Positions 1 to 10,976 of a stretch of DNA of 20,329 nt are shown in pieces. The position numbers and the translations under genes are program-made. The notes beneath the pieces were generated by a model that saw only the letters and a list, made by a program, of their open reading frames with translations, was not told where the DNA came from and ran no database searches. The stretch's first letter is position 1; each line of letters opens with the position of its first letter. Origin of the DNA: Phoronis ovalis (Eukaryota > Phoronida > Phoronidae). Where the stretch lies: NCBI GenBank assembly GCA_028565635.1, contig JAOXYB010003234.1:1-20329 (forward strand). The letters are read 5' to 3'.

Positions 1-1183
1 TATGTTGCAAAAGCAGAGTCAATTAATATTGCAATTCTATCATTCGTTTGAAAATCTATTAAAAAATCAGTTTGGTTTCTCTATTATATGCTATATCTTT
101 GTTTTCATATAATGTACTTTGGTACTGTGCTTTAATTTGTTTTTTATGTATTTCATAAAGGAGAAAAGAAGAAAAAAGTTTATCAAAAAGTAGGCAGTTT
201 ATTACAAGATGAGTAGTGACTGGTTATATTATCTAGAAAAAATACTTATGTTATGTATTACACCGTCGTCATCACGATCATCATATAAAGCTTGCATTAG
301 TATAACTGAAACTGTGCTTTGTTATATCAAACAACTGGTGATTTCAAACATAGTATACATGGCGTATTAGTAGTTTCCACAGCTTATTTGATGTTGAAAC
401 ACAAAAGGCTTTGTTCTAAGTAGATATATTCGATACACCTGCATATCTATAGGTATGTGCTTTTCTACAATCTAAAGATGTCTAGGTGTAATGCTAATGT
501 TTTCTTAGTATCCTATGAACAAAAGAAACATTGATTATATTCAAAGGACTAAAAAAATCGAAAATACTTTTCATTTTAAACTAACTTTATAATTAAGGAA
601 GCCGGTGTAATATAAGCTTTTATAATTAGTCATTTACGCATATCCTTAACCCGATTATCAGCTACCTGGTCATCCGGAATTTAAAACTAGAACTGGAACT
701 AGCATTTAAGATGCTCACACTTTAAAGAAAATGTCATTCCCAAGGAATAAGTTATATAACCATTAGTAAAGATGCGAACGTAACAACACTTTTAATTCCG
801 AGTTGTTATGTGCATATAATATGATATTTATATAGTAAACGCAATACTGCTTATTATTTTTAGCTTATCTTGAGCTTTTTAATTCTGTTGTCAAAAAGTT
901 ATTTACTACGAATTTTGCTCGATATTCTATTTATTTTTTCGTTGTTATAGGCCCGTATTGCGGTTTTTTATGTCAACACACAGCAGGGTGATTAATAATA
1001 TTGGATTTTACTGATTTCAAAACAGAAATACTGAAATGTTAGTATTCCAAACCCTGGTTCTCATTTCACAAATATCATAACGTGGAAAAGACAACCGACA
1101 ATCTACAAGTATCGTGGATCGACCAGTGTCGTTATTTTATTTTCGCTGTAATACGTTATTAAAACTTCAGCAAGAAATACGAA

Positions 1184-1261
1184 ATATTTTAAGACTTGAC
1201 AAATGTAGATTTTATACGTAAATATACATGGAATACCTATACTCGTCATGTCTTAAAATAT
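1184..1261. repeat. Imperfect inverted repeat / hairpin
   Basis: A 17-bp left arm (1184–1200, ATATTTTAAGACTTGAC) and a right arm (1245–1261) are reverse complements at 16 of 17 positions. They flank a 44-nt spacer. The structure lies inside the GPCR intron. It could be a tiny foldback element or a transcribed hairpin; nothing identifies a known family. Confidence 0.6.
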
Positions 1262-1517
1262 ATGCAATTTTTATGATATAATGTTTTTTAAATAGTAATA
1301 TAATTTAAATATTAACAGTGTCGTTAAATAGTCTCCTTGGCACGAGTCAATAGGGTGCGAAAATAATTCATTATACAACTCCTAATCACTGATGTAGACT
1401 CTAAAATAATTTGGTTTGATATTATTTAGGCTTTATTCTGATAATGTTCTGATTAAAATATAAACCTAATTCATTGCCTAAAATTTTGAAGATTATGTTT
1501 GATTTAAATATTGCTTG

Positions 1518-1563
1518 TTAAAGCAGCCAAACTTCTAAGGTAAAAGCAGCGAAACTTTACAAG
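1518..1563. repeat. Degraded 23-bp tandem repeat, two copies
   Basis: Two adjacent units (1518–1540 and 1541–1563) share the core AAAGCAGC followed by AAACTT, at roughly 17 of 23 positions. They look like an old local duplication with no evident function. Confidence 0.4.
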
Positions 1564-1935
1564 TAAATGATTCTGGTTTTGGTAGTAAAGCATAGTTACA
1601 CATTAAAAATATGAAATCATATTTTTTTTATAAACAACTAATTCTTGTTAAAAAATTAAGCAAGCTTATTAAACATATAAAAATTACTCCTAACTGCATA
1701 TTTATGCTAAAAAGGAAAACACTGATATATAGCGTAAATAGTTGAGACTAGATTCATGTTATGATGGCAGGGAAGTCGCGAAAATGCCGCATTTAAATAT
1801 TTAGAAATCCGATGCACAAGAGAAATCTCATTCCTCTTTTAATTAAACTCAAGTAGCCGCTAAGTAACTATGACGAACTACCTTTGTTTTCTTTAATTTA
1901 AACCTACAAAATTATGATTTAAAAAGATATCTTAC

Positions 1936-2280
1936 CTTAACGGGGACACATATAAGTACCAACAGCAAGTCAGCACACGCCAGGGATATTAAGAACACGT
2001 TCGTGATGTTTCTCATGCGCCGGTATCTCGCTACACAAAAAATAACCAGGATGTTTCCAACGAGACCCAAAATTAATGTCAATCCATAAACAACAACTAC
2101 AGGTGCTAGTTGGTCCCAATATATTGTGTTTATGGACGTTTCATAATCGTATGTGGCGTTATAATAGTAATCATCATAGTTTAAGTTATTGTAGTACGCT
2201 GCATAATCGTATTCGTACTCAATAAATTTACCATCCGTGTATTCATCTACTGGCGTATTTGGAGACGCTTCAGATCCCAT
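1936..2280 (-). CDS. Rhodopsin-family (class A) GPCR, first coding exon, partial
   Basis: This exon encodes the first 115 residues of a seven-transmembrane receptor expected at the plasma membrane and coupled to G proteins. Residues 1–56 form an acidic extracellular N-terminus with 13 tyrosines and one sequon (Asn41-Ala-Thr). TM1 spans about 59–82 and has the class A Gly-Asn pair at 75–76. ICL1 is basic (RYRRMRN). TM2 spans about 94–113 and contains LACAD, with the conserved Asp2.50 at 104. The start is well set: an in-frame TAA lies two codons upstream (2287–2289) and the ATG has a good context (GCC before, G after). The exon ends at a clean donor (TTAAG|GTAAGA) in phase 0 after Lys115. TM3–7 must lie on exons left of the window. 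TM1/TM2 resemble invertebrate neuropeptide receptors of the CCK/orexin/galanin-like group, but the ligand cannot be named from this piece. The class A call is firm; the subfamily is inference. Confidence 0.9.
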
Positions 2281-2386
2281 GGCAGTTTAAGGTAGTAATC
2301 TCTTTTTACAATATGTTCAAGTTTAGCATGCGTGTATATCACCTTGAAACGGTAGCGACTGGAAGTCAATCAGTACTGCTTCCTCT
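2281..2386 (-). other. 5'UTR part of GPCR exon 2, with a small uORF
   Basis: Read on the minus strand, a T-rich tract ending in TTTCTAG gives a plausible acceptor at 2388–2387. The exon would therefore start at 2386 and carry 106 nt of leader before the ATG at 2280. A seven-codon upstream ORF (ATG at 2329–2327, stop ending at 2306) sits in this leader, out of frame with the receptor start. The acceptor is predicted by eye and no transcript supports it. Confidence 0.45.
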
Positions 2387-3226
2387 CTAGAAATAAAATT
2401 TTAAAATATAAACTTCAGAAAACGTTGCGAGCTGTATAAGCAGTGTTTTCAGAATTTACACGTTTTTCATACCGATCACTCATAAAGCGTTTGCTTAAAT
2501 ATCCATTGCATCTAAAAAGTATTTGAAGAAGAAGCTATGACATTTTAATTACTTATCTTCTTCCAATGTACTATAAGCCACATTGCACGTGAGTAATGTT
2601 GTGTTCGAATGACTTTGGAAATTGATCTAAAATGTTCCCCAATATTTACCCTGAAGTCTAAGTAAATATCAACAACAGAACGCAGATGCTATCTTTCTAA
2701 GGTTTACCAATTCTTTAACGATCGTTAGAAATCTCTCTAAGTTTTTGCAATATAATAGTTATCTCTAAAAAAATATATACTTGTTTCAGAGCAGCTATAT
2801 ACTTAACCTTAGGGCGCAAACCATGAATTAATTAGTAACGTTTACCTATGCATGTTTTAAAACTTGCACCAAACGATCATTGACCCTAGCTGAAATGTGT
2901 ATTAAACTATTTTATAGGGAATTCTCAATACACCTGTTGTTAACAATTTTAAAAGATTCTCTTGCCAAGACACTCAGATATAACTTTTCTCCAAAAACAT
3001 GTTCTAGTGCCAGCGGTAACAAGTAACTCTAGCGTTTCGCATGTTGAGAATTTCATTATCAAAGGATAATATTTCACTTTTAACCCAAACTGACTAATGT
3101 ATCTATGATTTGAAGCACGGTGAGAAACTGATTTTCCCAAAAAAAAAATGTTTTTTAAATATTCTTATTCTATTGCTAAACTAGAATCTAACGACAAGAA
3201 AATGAAGAACTCAAACATGTACTTAC
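2387..3226 (-). other. Predicted 840-bp intron in the GPCR leader
   Basis: A near-consensus donor (CACACG|GTAAGTA, minus strand; GT at 3226–3225) lies upstream of the acceptor at 2388–2387. Together they define an 840-bp GT–AG intron inside the 5'UTR, a common arrangement in animal GPCR genes. The interval contains no recognisable coding sequence; the ORF of about 63 codons at 2949–3140 looks like chance. The pairing of these two sites is inference. Confidence 0.4.
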
Positions 3227-3330
3227 CGTGTGATAAAGGTGACTGTGACGTAACAACTGTATAATTTTATGTAACAGTAACACGGCTGTTGTACTTTTCT
3301 AAGAATCTTTCATCATTTCCTGCGGTCAGC
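3227..3330 (-). promoter_or_regulatory. Candidate GPCR leader exon/promoter area with a CRE-like site
   Basis: The segment just upstream of the predicted leader donor holds TGACGTAA at 3246–3253, a full-length bZIP/CRE-type core, and an A/T-rich TATA-like stretch around 3258–3270. The transcription start cannot be placed, so the outer limit given here is arbitrary. The donor at 3227 is the best-supported element; promoter function is inference. Confidence 0.25.
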
Positions 3331-6300
3331 TGTGAAAGTCTGTACCCTTAATAATTCTGAAAATAAAATATCTTACAGTTACACATTTGTGTACATTCCA
3401 ATCCAACTTCTTTCTAGTCTAATACTTGTCAAACAAATACGCCTTCACGATGCAAACCAGTCGGTTTATATCATTCGCAACTCGCCACAATATACTAAGT
3501 ATTCCGCACTAAGCAACAAAAAGCAGCCTCAGAATACACAAAGTTAACATGAAAAGTTTACATATAAATTATCTAAAATTATCAAATTATATTAGGCCTG
3601 CCAGCCTTCTCTGATTGGAGAGCGATACTAAACCTAAGATCAATAAACTTGTAGGGACTAACTCGCTTTTTACAAAAGGAAACCGACAGGCTTAATGTAA
3701 ATCTTCGTATAGTATTACAAAAATATATGCCCTTTCTGTAAGTTTACTATATTAACCACATTTTTAAATAAACTTTTTTTTCTGATAACGCTCATGCTTA
3801 TTTATTTCTGGTTCTTATTACACAGTAGCAGTACCTATCCGATATGTCCCAAGTATCAACAATTTAATAACACGTCTCCGTTTTTCTTGTAAATTGCCTA
3901 ACTGAAGAACGACAGCAGTCTTGTGTGAAATTTCAAGTCTTTGTATAAGTGTGCGACAGGAAAAAACTAGTGTTTATACAGGTTTATAAGATAAATCGCT
4001 GCCGAACGACACAAAGATAACACTGGCTATTTTTTAAGAAAATGTAAATGAAAACGTTTAAATCGTTAGAAATCAATTAATTACCCTAAATCCGGATAAT
4101 AAGAAAACAAACGCTGCACATTACACTTGAAAACATACGACGTGAATGTCCAAAATACTTCTTCTGCTGGTACGAAAACCCAACAAAAATAACAAATGAA
4201 AAGGTCCTCCTAAACTTTGTTAGCGGTGTATTCCACCAGTCGCTTTTTAACTCTGTCTAAATAAACCTAAGATGGCGTTAAAATAAACGCTGTACTGACA
4301 GGAAGTTGGTACCACAAAAACAAGTTAAAAAACGTGAGAAGCCGGTTGTGTAATATGCAATAATTTTCCCGTCGCATTTGCGGAACTAACACATTAGGAC
4401 TCAGCTATATTCATTTATTTTGAATCGATACAGTTATCAGTCTTCATAAATCATGTTTATTGTTTCTTTAAAATATACAAACCTCTTTAAAAACATGATA
4501 CTTAGATCATCAAGGGCTTAAGTGTTTGTACTCAAAAACTGGCTGTTCATACTTTCAGCGTACCGTGCATGATTTTATATCTTGCGTTTATTTCAAGAAT
4601 GTACTGTTCGTTTAATAGTATACCTTAACTGTCAATTCTAGAAATGACATATGCTACAGTCCATTTTTCATTTTGTTTATCAAACTTCACATATTTTAGA
4701 ATAGATCAGACAAATGGTCACCACACAGGTAATTCATAGGAAACTTCATACAACTAGGCGGCATTAATACCACGCAGACGCAATCACACCTGCTGGCTTT
4801 GTTAAGTATTACTTGTTTTCGGGATATTCTCTTTTACTGGTACCACTGGTAATTAACCTATTTTCTGGTTATGAAGATTTTTTTATCGATACTGCTGAGC
4901 AAAAATACAATTTTGTTCTATATGAACGTTATTTAGAAAGATGACAATTTTAAACTTCTACCTTAGCAAGTTTTCGTACAACAATTCAACATCAAAAACA
5001 ACTTTTCTCACCTGATTCGTATGGATATTTTCCCCATACTTCTTTCTCATGTGAATTAAACTTATAAACAATGTATATTATGACTCGGAGTAGATACCCT
5101 CCGACTCTTGTGTGGGTTATCTTTACTTTCATGTACCGGGTGTCTGTCTATCCAAGATATTGCTTGTATACCGGCTGAATTGTGTCCTACATGTCGGACA
5201 CCTATTTTCTTAATAAATCGCTCTACAAGTTAGAATCGCTCCCCGAAGCCCGAAGAAACATCTTAAATAAGAGAATTCTTAAACCGAACTTGAAAGCATA
5301 CATGACATATTTTACACTGCTGTTCAAGCGTACGTCATACTTTTATGATCTACAATGACTATTTTGCCCTCCTAACATTAACATATAACATATTTTTACA
5401 AAACATAACTACAACTTTGATATTTTGAAAGTAAACAATATTTAGATTGCAACATAAACCGCCAGAATGACAAACAAAAAACACTAAAAGAAATATCAAC
5501 GTGCGTGGGACTGCATATAGTAAAGGCATCGCAAGAGGAAATTTCCACAAGTGAATTGTACAAAAAATTCTGATAACAAATTCCAGACACTGTTATTTAC
5601 AATGGTTATTTATCTATATTTCTGACACATGTATATGGGGTTATAAAGCTTTGAATGTAACATTAATCTTCCATACTAGGGTTTCTGAATTTACTTTACC
5701 TGGATTATCCGACAACAAGGGGGAAGTTTGAAAGATTGACTGCAGGTTTTAAATTACATTGTATGTAACAATCGAACAATCGTCTTGATGACAATTGAAT
5801 GGGTTTTACTATTTATGTAAACTATTTTATTGGATTTTATACATATGACTTTACAATTTTAGATAATTTCTAATTTTTAAAAATTTCAAAATTAAGGAAA
5901 GTAAGATAATTTACTTACAAGAACTTATCTCCCGAGTGCTGTATAGAAAGGGTGAGAGTTCGCAGTTGAAGAACCTGGTCTTTAAAATCACAGGTGACTT
6001 TATCGCGAACATACTCTGTTCTTTAACACACAAATTATAGTATTTCGACCTTACAAAGGTTATAAAGCAAACACATTTTTTTGAAGGAAAATGTCCATGT
6101 CCATGTATTCCTTGTGTTATGCGTTTTACTATCATCTTTCGGTAGCGTGTTTCATATAACAAAAATGTTAACAGTTGTTTTAACCCCTCCCTTTCTAAAG
6201 GAAATATTAAACAATGTTATTTTTTCTCGTGGTTTATGAAATTGATCCCATCTGAAGTAGTATCCTATATCTGTTTTGAATATACCATCTATTATGTACT

Positions 6301-8051
6301 TAGCTCGTAGTATATTACTCTGTATGTTTTCATGAAAAATGTATCGTATGATCTGTAGTTATAACCCATCGATTACTCTTCATTAAAATCTATTTTGCTG
6401 ACTTTCAAGGACATTGTTACAAAAAACTTGGATAATAGGGATTATTTGCAAATACTGTAACGGACAAGAGGCATTTGAAGGAATGATAGCCTTGAAGTTC
6501 ATCTACAAATCATGTTTTAAAATGTAAAGCCTCGACCGAAAGATAGATCTGTGAGTGACTACAGTCAAACACACGTCACAATGTATTTGGGAGGGGGTGG
6601 ATTCAGATACGTAATGCTTGCCTACTTCGACCTTAATATACAAAATTGTAGAAATGTTTCACTTTTCCTAGAATCCAGGATCCGCCTCTAATGTGTCCCA
6701 CGCAATACATATGACATGCCCACCAATGACAATTAATTTTGGCAGTCAGTACCCGGGGTCAATTCAACAGGTACATAAAAGAAGCATGCTTGGCACAATT
6801 TTGCAAGAACAATTTCTTATGTTTGGTTTACAAGTTATAGTGTTTTATATTTATGCTTTAAATCGCACATTAATTAAAATTGGGATGATTTCAAATGTTT
6901 TTTTCGAACCTTGGGTCTATATAAGCTTTAACACATCATATTGTTAAGTATTGCTTTCACTGATAAAAATAAAAAGAACATCGAATTTTTGGTAAGAATT
7001 CTTAGCATTTTTAAAATGTCTGATGTCTGTACAATGAGAAAAAACAAACGTTACTGTTGACTGACATATCTGATGAAATAAAAGGTCATATAACTTCAAA
7101 ATTAATTAATCAGCTAAACAATGGCTGATAATGAGGGCGGAATTGCTATAACAAAGATAAAAAAAACTATATCCTACCATAGTAATTTATAGGCAGCCTT
7201 TCTTCTGTAAAAAATCAGTAATGTTTTCCAATGTTTCAAAAACCAGCAGTATAACAAGTTAATTTGATCATTATTACCACTCCTTGTGGTCCAAGTATTT
7301 ATTTACACTTGTTTCTTTAAAATGTGTCTGACAGTTGATTTAAGTCATGAATTCCATCGTATTAACCTTCCATTCACAAATACTCGCTCATAACGCACTC
7401 AGAATGAGTTAAGAATATTTCATAATTCTGCTAACTATAAACCACAGAACTAAACTTCAAAATGGTATAAATAATAGCCATAATTCCTGGTACAAATATG
7501 CGGAGTTAGTGATACGGATAAATGGAACTGTGTTAAAAGTTCGATCCAGAAATAATTCAATTTTTGCCGATCAAAGTAATATTATAAACTGCTGACTTTG
7601 TGAAAGTTTACTTAATGAATATTAAAGAAATGTAATAAACCATCCCAGAGACGGAAAAGGTAATGATTCTGTGAGTGGAGGAATTGTCAACACAGCATTC
7701 CGTAAAACTTGTGAAATAATTTGTGTGATCGAATTATTAGGACACTGATGCAGAGGCGAACAAGCGAATGAATAGATGAGAAAAGCATTAATATTTTTTT
7801 GCCAGAAAATCTTTGATTGAAATATAAGTGTGATTGAAATACTTGTAATACGGTATTCTAATTTTAATACAGTATACTGCAGAAATTGTGAGAGAGGAAC
7901 TACGCAAACGTAATTAATTAATGATAAAAATGTATAAATAAATTATTTCATATGTCAGTCTAAAAGAAACTCTGTTGCCGCTTTACTTTGTTCATCACCT
8001 TCTTGCGTATGATAAATCGCGGTCAAATAGATCCAACAGTCTCAAAGAGAA
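3331..8051. other. Intergenic, about 4.7 kb, no gene recognised
   Basis: This AT-rich sequence has frequent stops in all frames. Short open frames at 3332–3547, 5359–5590, 5911–6162 and 6693–6947 lack family motifs, biased composition and convincing splice sites on both sides. No tRNA, rRNA or element with clear termini was seen. A short hexamer run (TGTCCA repeated) occurs near 6090–6107. Confidence 0.5.
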
Positions 8052-8123
8052 CCCGAACTACCCTGAATATCACGCATCATATTAACGCCCGAACTACCCT
8101 GAATATCACGCATCATATTAACG
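8052..8123. repeat. Perfect tandem duplication, 2 × 36 bp
   Basis: Units 8052–8087 and 8088–8123 are identical, each beginning CCCGAACTACCCTGAATATC, and CCCG follows again at 8124–8127. The identity points to a recent duplication. The surrounding sequence is non-coding. Confidence 0.9.
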
Positions 8124-8753
8124 CCCGCTAAAATTACTTATGATGCAGTAGTTAAAATAAATATAAAAAATATGACCAGCAAATAGACAATACATCCTAA
8201 AAACTATCTGCAAAAGACGGTCAAATAACAGCTCAGCGAGATTAATAATAAGCAATATTTCATCAGTCAGTTTACTATAAGTTTTCGGTAGAATACTGTG
8301 TGTATTGGATACATACACGCATGCTGATTCTCATGGTGAAAGATAACGATATGCAGAGCTCAAATCTTATAAAAGGGAAATGCGATATGACAATTAAATG
8401 CTAAAATCCACATAGAACAATAATCAGACAACTCATTATAATATGTATAGATACTTTTCTTGGATAATTCAAGATGCAATAATATTATACATCTGTTTAT
8501 TGATGCACGTGTCAAATGGCAAAGAATTCCGAGTATTTGCGTAGAACACGGCGCAGGTATTTAAAATTGCAAGTCAGAGCATTATGCATAGCCGATTGCG
8601 AATGGAGGTCACTTCACTGCAATTTTGTGAGAGCCTCTATTAAACAAAATCTCAATTCAAGAGAAAGTAATTAAATAATATAAAAGAAAAAGAGCCGGGG
8701 AAATAATGGCGATCGACGCTTAGACTGGTATATCAATGGATACAAAATTATTG
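8124..8753. other. Intergenic, holds a degenerate dispersed repeat copy
   Basis: No gene is seen here. The segment 8331–8569 shares three ordered blocks with 13299–13409 in an SDR intron: a 22-mer with two mismatches, two exact short blocks separated by 19 nt in both places, and GTATTTAAAATTG. This suggests two remnants of one old element. Confidence 0.4.
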
Positions 8754-8761
8754 TTATTATT
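8754..8761. repeat. Left target-site duplication of the hAT-like element
   Basis: TTATTATT immediately precedes the left terminal repeat and matches the right flank at seven of eight positions. Confidence 0.65.
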
Positions 8762-9155
8762 CAGGCCCGTCAGATGGGGGGTGCGCGGGGTGCGCACCCC
8801 CTTTTGAAATGGGGGTAACCCATATATAATGTTAACGCAACCCCTTTTGAAATGGGAGGACCATTAACTTAACGTTAACGCACCCCCTTTTGAAATAATA
8901 AACGCATCCCCCTTTGAAATAGTAACGCGCCCCTTTTTGAATTAACAGGGAGAAACGCGCCACTTTTTTTTTTGCTTGTCAATTTAATTTGGGAGCACGG
9001 AGACCTTTTTTTTTTTTGCTTGTCAATTTTTTCTGCCAGCACGGAGACGTTTCAACAACCTTTTTTTGGATTACTGAACTGATATTTTCTCAAATCGGTA
9101 ATTCTCAAAACACCACAAACGCGCGCCCCTCTTGAAAAAGTGTCTGACGGCCCTG
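8762..9155. mobile_element. Non-autonomous hAT-like element (MITE), 394 bp
   Basis: The termini are CAGGCCCGTCAGA (8762–8774) and TCTGACGGCCCTG (9143–9155), which are reverse complements at 12 of 13 positions. They are flanked by TTATTATT and TTATTAAT, an 8-bp target duplication with one mismatch. CAGG...CCTG ends and 8-bp duplications are typical of hAT transposons. No transposase is encoded, so movement would need a transposase from elsewhere. Inside are seven iterations of an AACGCRCCCCTTTTGAAAT-like motif, a 14-bp palindrome at 8787–8800, and two copies of a T-run/GCTTGTCAATTT...GCACGGAGAC unit. The slightly mismatched ends suggest an aged insertion. The hAT assignment rests on ends and duplication length only. 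Confidence 0.8.
8792..8968. repeat. Iterated AACGC-CCCC-TTTTGAAAT motif array in the element
   Basis: Copies start near 8792, 8834, 8877, 8901, 8924 and 8953; a seventh lies at the far end near 9118–9137. Spacing is irregular (about 23–43 bp) and the copies have diverged by point changes. Subterminal iterated motifs are transposase-binding sites in several hAT elements; that role here is inference. Confidence 0.7.
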
Positions 9156-9163
9156 TTATTAAT
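9156..9163. repeat. Right target-site duplication of the hAT-like element
   Basis: TTATTAAT immediately follows the right terminal repeat. The local A/T-rich context raises the chance of coincidental matching, so confidence comes mainly from its exact position next to the terminal repeat. Confidence 0.65.
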
Positions 9164-10827
9164 TATTATTGTTAAAAAAATGATAAAACGAGAAAATATT
9201 GAAGTACTTTCTGATTTGTTTTTGCAGAATTTAATATGCTATTGTATAAACTCAAGTTCAAGTAGTGTAAAATAATATGATACGAATGTAACACGATAAT
9301 GAGCAAAGAATAAAACACAAATACGTACGTCATGAAATTGTGTAATCAACACTATTTTGACTATTTTCTATTCAAGTATCAATTAGACAGATGATTATGC
9401 CACCGGATTGTGTAATCCAGACAGTCCCGGTTGATTTTAATCTTGTTTCAGACCGTTGTTTAGAATTCTCGGGTAGGAATTGTTGCTCAGTTCCCTGTTA
9501 TATCCTCATAGCATTGCAAAATACCGATGCATTACCTGCAATTAATGTGATAATTTTGTGCTCTAGATTAAGTAAAATACTGGCTTTTAAACTATTGTTT
9601 CATAAAGCTTTATATTGTTTAAGGGACTGGTGAGAAATCGGGTATGCGATTTCTGGGGTTGCGATATTTTTATGCAAGCGAAAGACAAAAGTTGTCCCAC
9701 ACAATAAATAATGTTACTTAAGAACTACAGGGTCAGAATTATTTTTGGACAGGTAGGCCTCGAAATATAAAAGGTGGCATTTATATTTTTGGGTGCCAAA
9801 GGATGGGGGCATTTTTGATATACTGAATTCTCTCACAGTTATTATTCGAACGAGTAAAAATAGAACAAATAAAACTTCAAACAATAATAATTATTATCAA
9901 GTAGAATTTTTGTATCCTATCATAATATGAACATCTAATCTACGTGCATGTATAAATATAAGGTAAAAGATCTCGTCGTTGTTAAGTTTAATGAGTAGCC
10001 TTTTTCACATATATTGGTGTTTTCTTTAATTTTCTAAACACAAAAGGGAGTTTCGATTTTTCGCACATTTATTTTTGAAATGCACCAATCCACCGCGTAG
10101 TAATGATGTCTGACCAGTTCTTAAGGTTCAATTTTAATTTGGATACATTTTTCATTTGAATAAGAGTTACTAAATCGAGTTGCTATCAAGTGAACATACA
10201 TTCTGGGGTGGCATAATTCAGTCTTTTGCTGCAAATAATCTGTCTTCAAAAATACTTTTCATTAAACCTTTAAGCGTAATGAGCAATATTTGATATTTTT
10301 AGTGTTTGTGTAGTTGTGTGCCACCATGCCAATCGGATGTAATTGCATAGTTATGACGTATGATATCGCGCAACTTAAAAATATTATTACAGGAACTTGT
10401 AAGTACAATATCATTTTCAGCAAGTGTCAGTTATATGAATCTGCGTTAAGTATAATTACCTGTAAATTTTGCAATTATTGTGGAAAAAGAGTACTAGATA
10501 TAAAACTAATACAACGTCAAAACTACTATATGAATATACACATATATTATTATATACACAAACATACATATATAAATTATACCATTTCATAATAATATAG
10601 CATAACTGACAATATTGTTTTTAATTTTAAGTGATATGCGCGTCATCTATCGACAGAAATCAGAATTATGAAGATAGCACTGTGTGCTGTCTGAACATGA
10701 CCCTTACGAACACTTCAACATAACCTCCTTTGAATTTTGATAAAGCCGTTTATCGTTTTGTGCGGGCCTTATCTCTAGACGTTATTTAGGGTAATTAAGA
10801 AACTACACTATAAACATTGCACCGCAG
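9164..10827. other. Intergenic upstream of the SDR gene, no gene recognised
   Basis: Open frames at 9391–9633 and 10314–10592 show no motifs and look like chance. There are two small perfect hairpins: AGAAATCG/CGATTTCT (9633–9654, 6-nt loop) and AAATATAAA/TTTATATTT (9763–9788, 8-nt loop). An AT-rich low-complexity patch lies at about 10530–10590. The SDR promoter should be near the right end, but no convincing core element was found; TATAAA at 10809–10814 is too close to the ATG to drive it. Confidence 0.5.
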
Positions 10828-10976
10828 ATGGCTACTGTAAGCTTGGCAGAATACAAGAAAATCTTCCCTCAGCCAGAGTTGGATTCAGCTCATACAAAGC
10901 GGCGATTTGAAGGTCGTGTTGCAATTGTTACAGGTGGTGCTTCTGGAATTGGGCGTGCAACTGTAGAGCGATTCAG
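10828..10976 (+). CDS. SDR exon 1
   Basis: Encodes residues 1–49 and two bases of codon 50. It carries β1 and the glycine-rich cofactor loop. The donor is TTCAG|GTATCT, phase 2. Confidence 0.92.

Larger units (their letters stand above)
1..1935 (-). other. GPCR intron (downstream part), no further exon recognised
   Basis: This is the stretch after the phase-0 donor at 1936/1935. It is AT-rich, and I found no TM3-like segment (no Cys/DRY-like exon with fitting splice sites) on the minus strand, so the next receptor exon is probably outside the window. It contains a hairpin at 1184–1261 and a degraded 23-bp direct repeat at 1518–1563. Confidence 0.6.

Noticed and set aside
2949-3140. 63-codon open frame, minus strand
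   Set aside because: Lies in the predicted GPCR leader intron; no motif, and composition is like the surrounding non-coding DNA.
5911-6162. 83-codon open frame on the minus strand ending near a GTAAGT donor-like site
   Set aside because: No recognisable family, no matching acceptor or partner exon, and sequence typical of random AT-rich translation.
6693-6947. 84-codon plus-strand open frame with hydrophobic stretches
   Set aside because: Hydrophobicity follows from T-rich codons; no family motif and no flanking exons.
7539-7551. GTTCGATCC, resembling a tRNA or SINE B-box
   Set aside because: No A-box at the proper distance and no cloverleaf could be drawn around it.
9391-9633. 80-codon plus-strand open frame
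   Set aside because: No motif, isolated, and immediately followed by hairpin-rich non-coding sequence.
10314-10592. 92-codon plus-strand open frame with several cysteines
   Set aside because: Cysteines do not form a zinc-finger spacing; the end runs into AT-rich low-complexity DNA encoding Tyr/Ile/His runs.
10809-10814. TATAAA upstream of the SDR start
   Set aside because: Only 13 nt separate it from the ATG, so a start site 25–30 nt downstream would fall inside the coding region.
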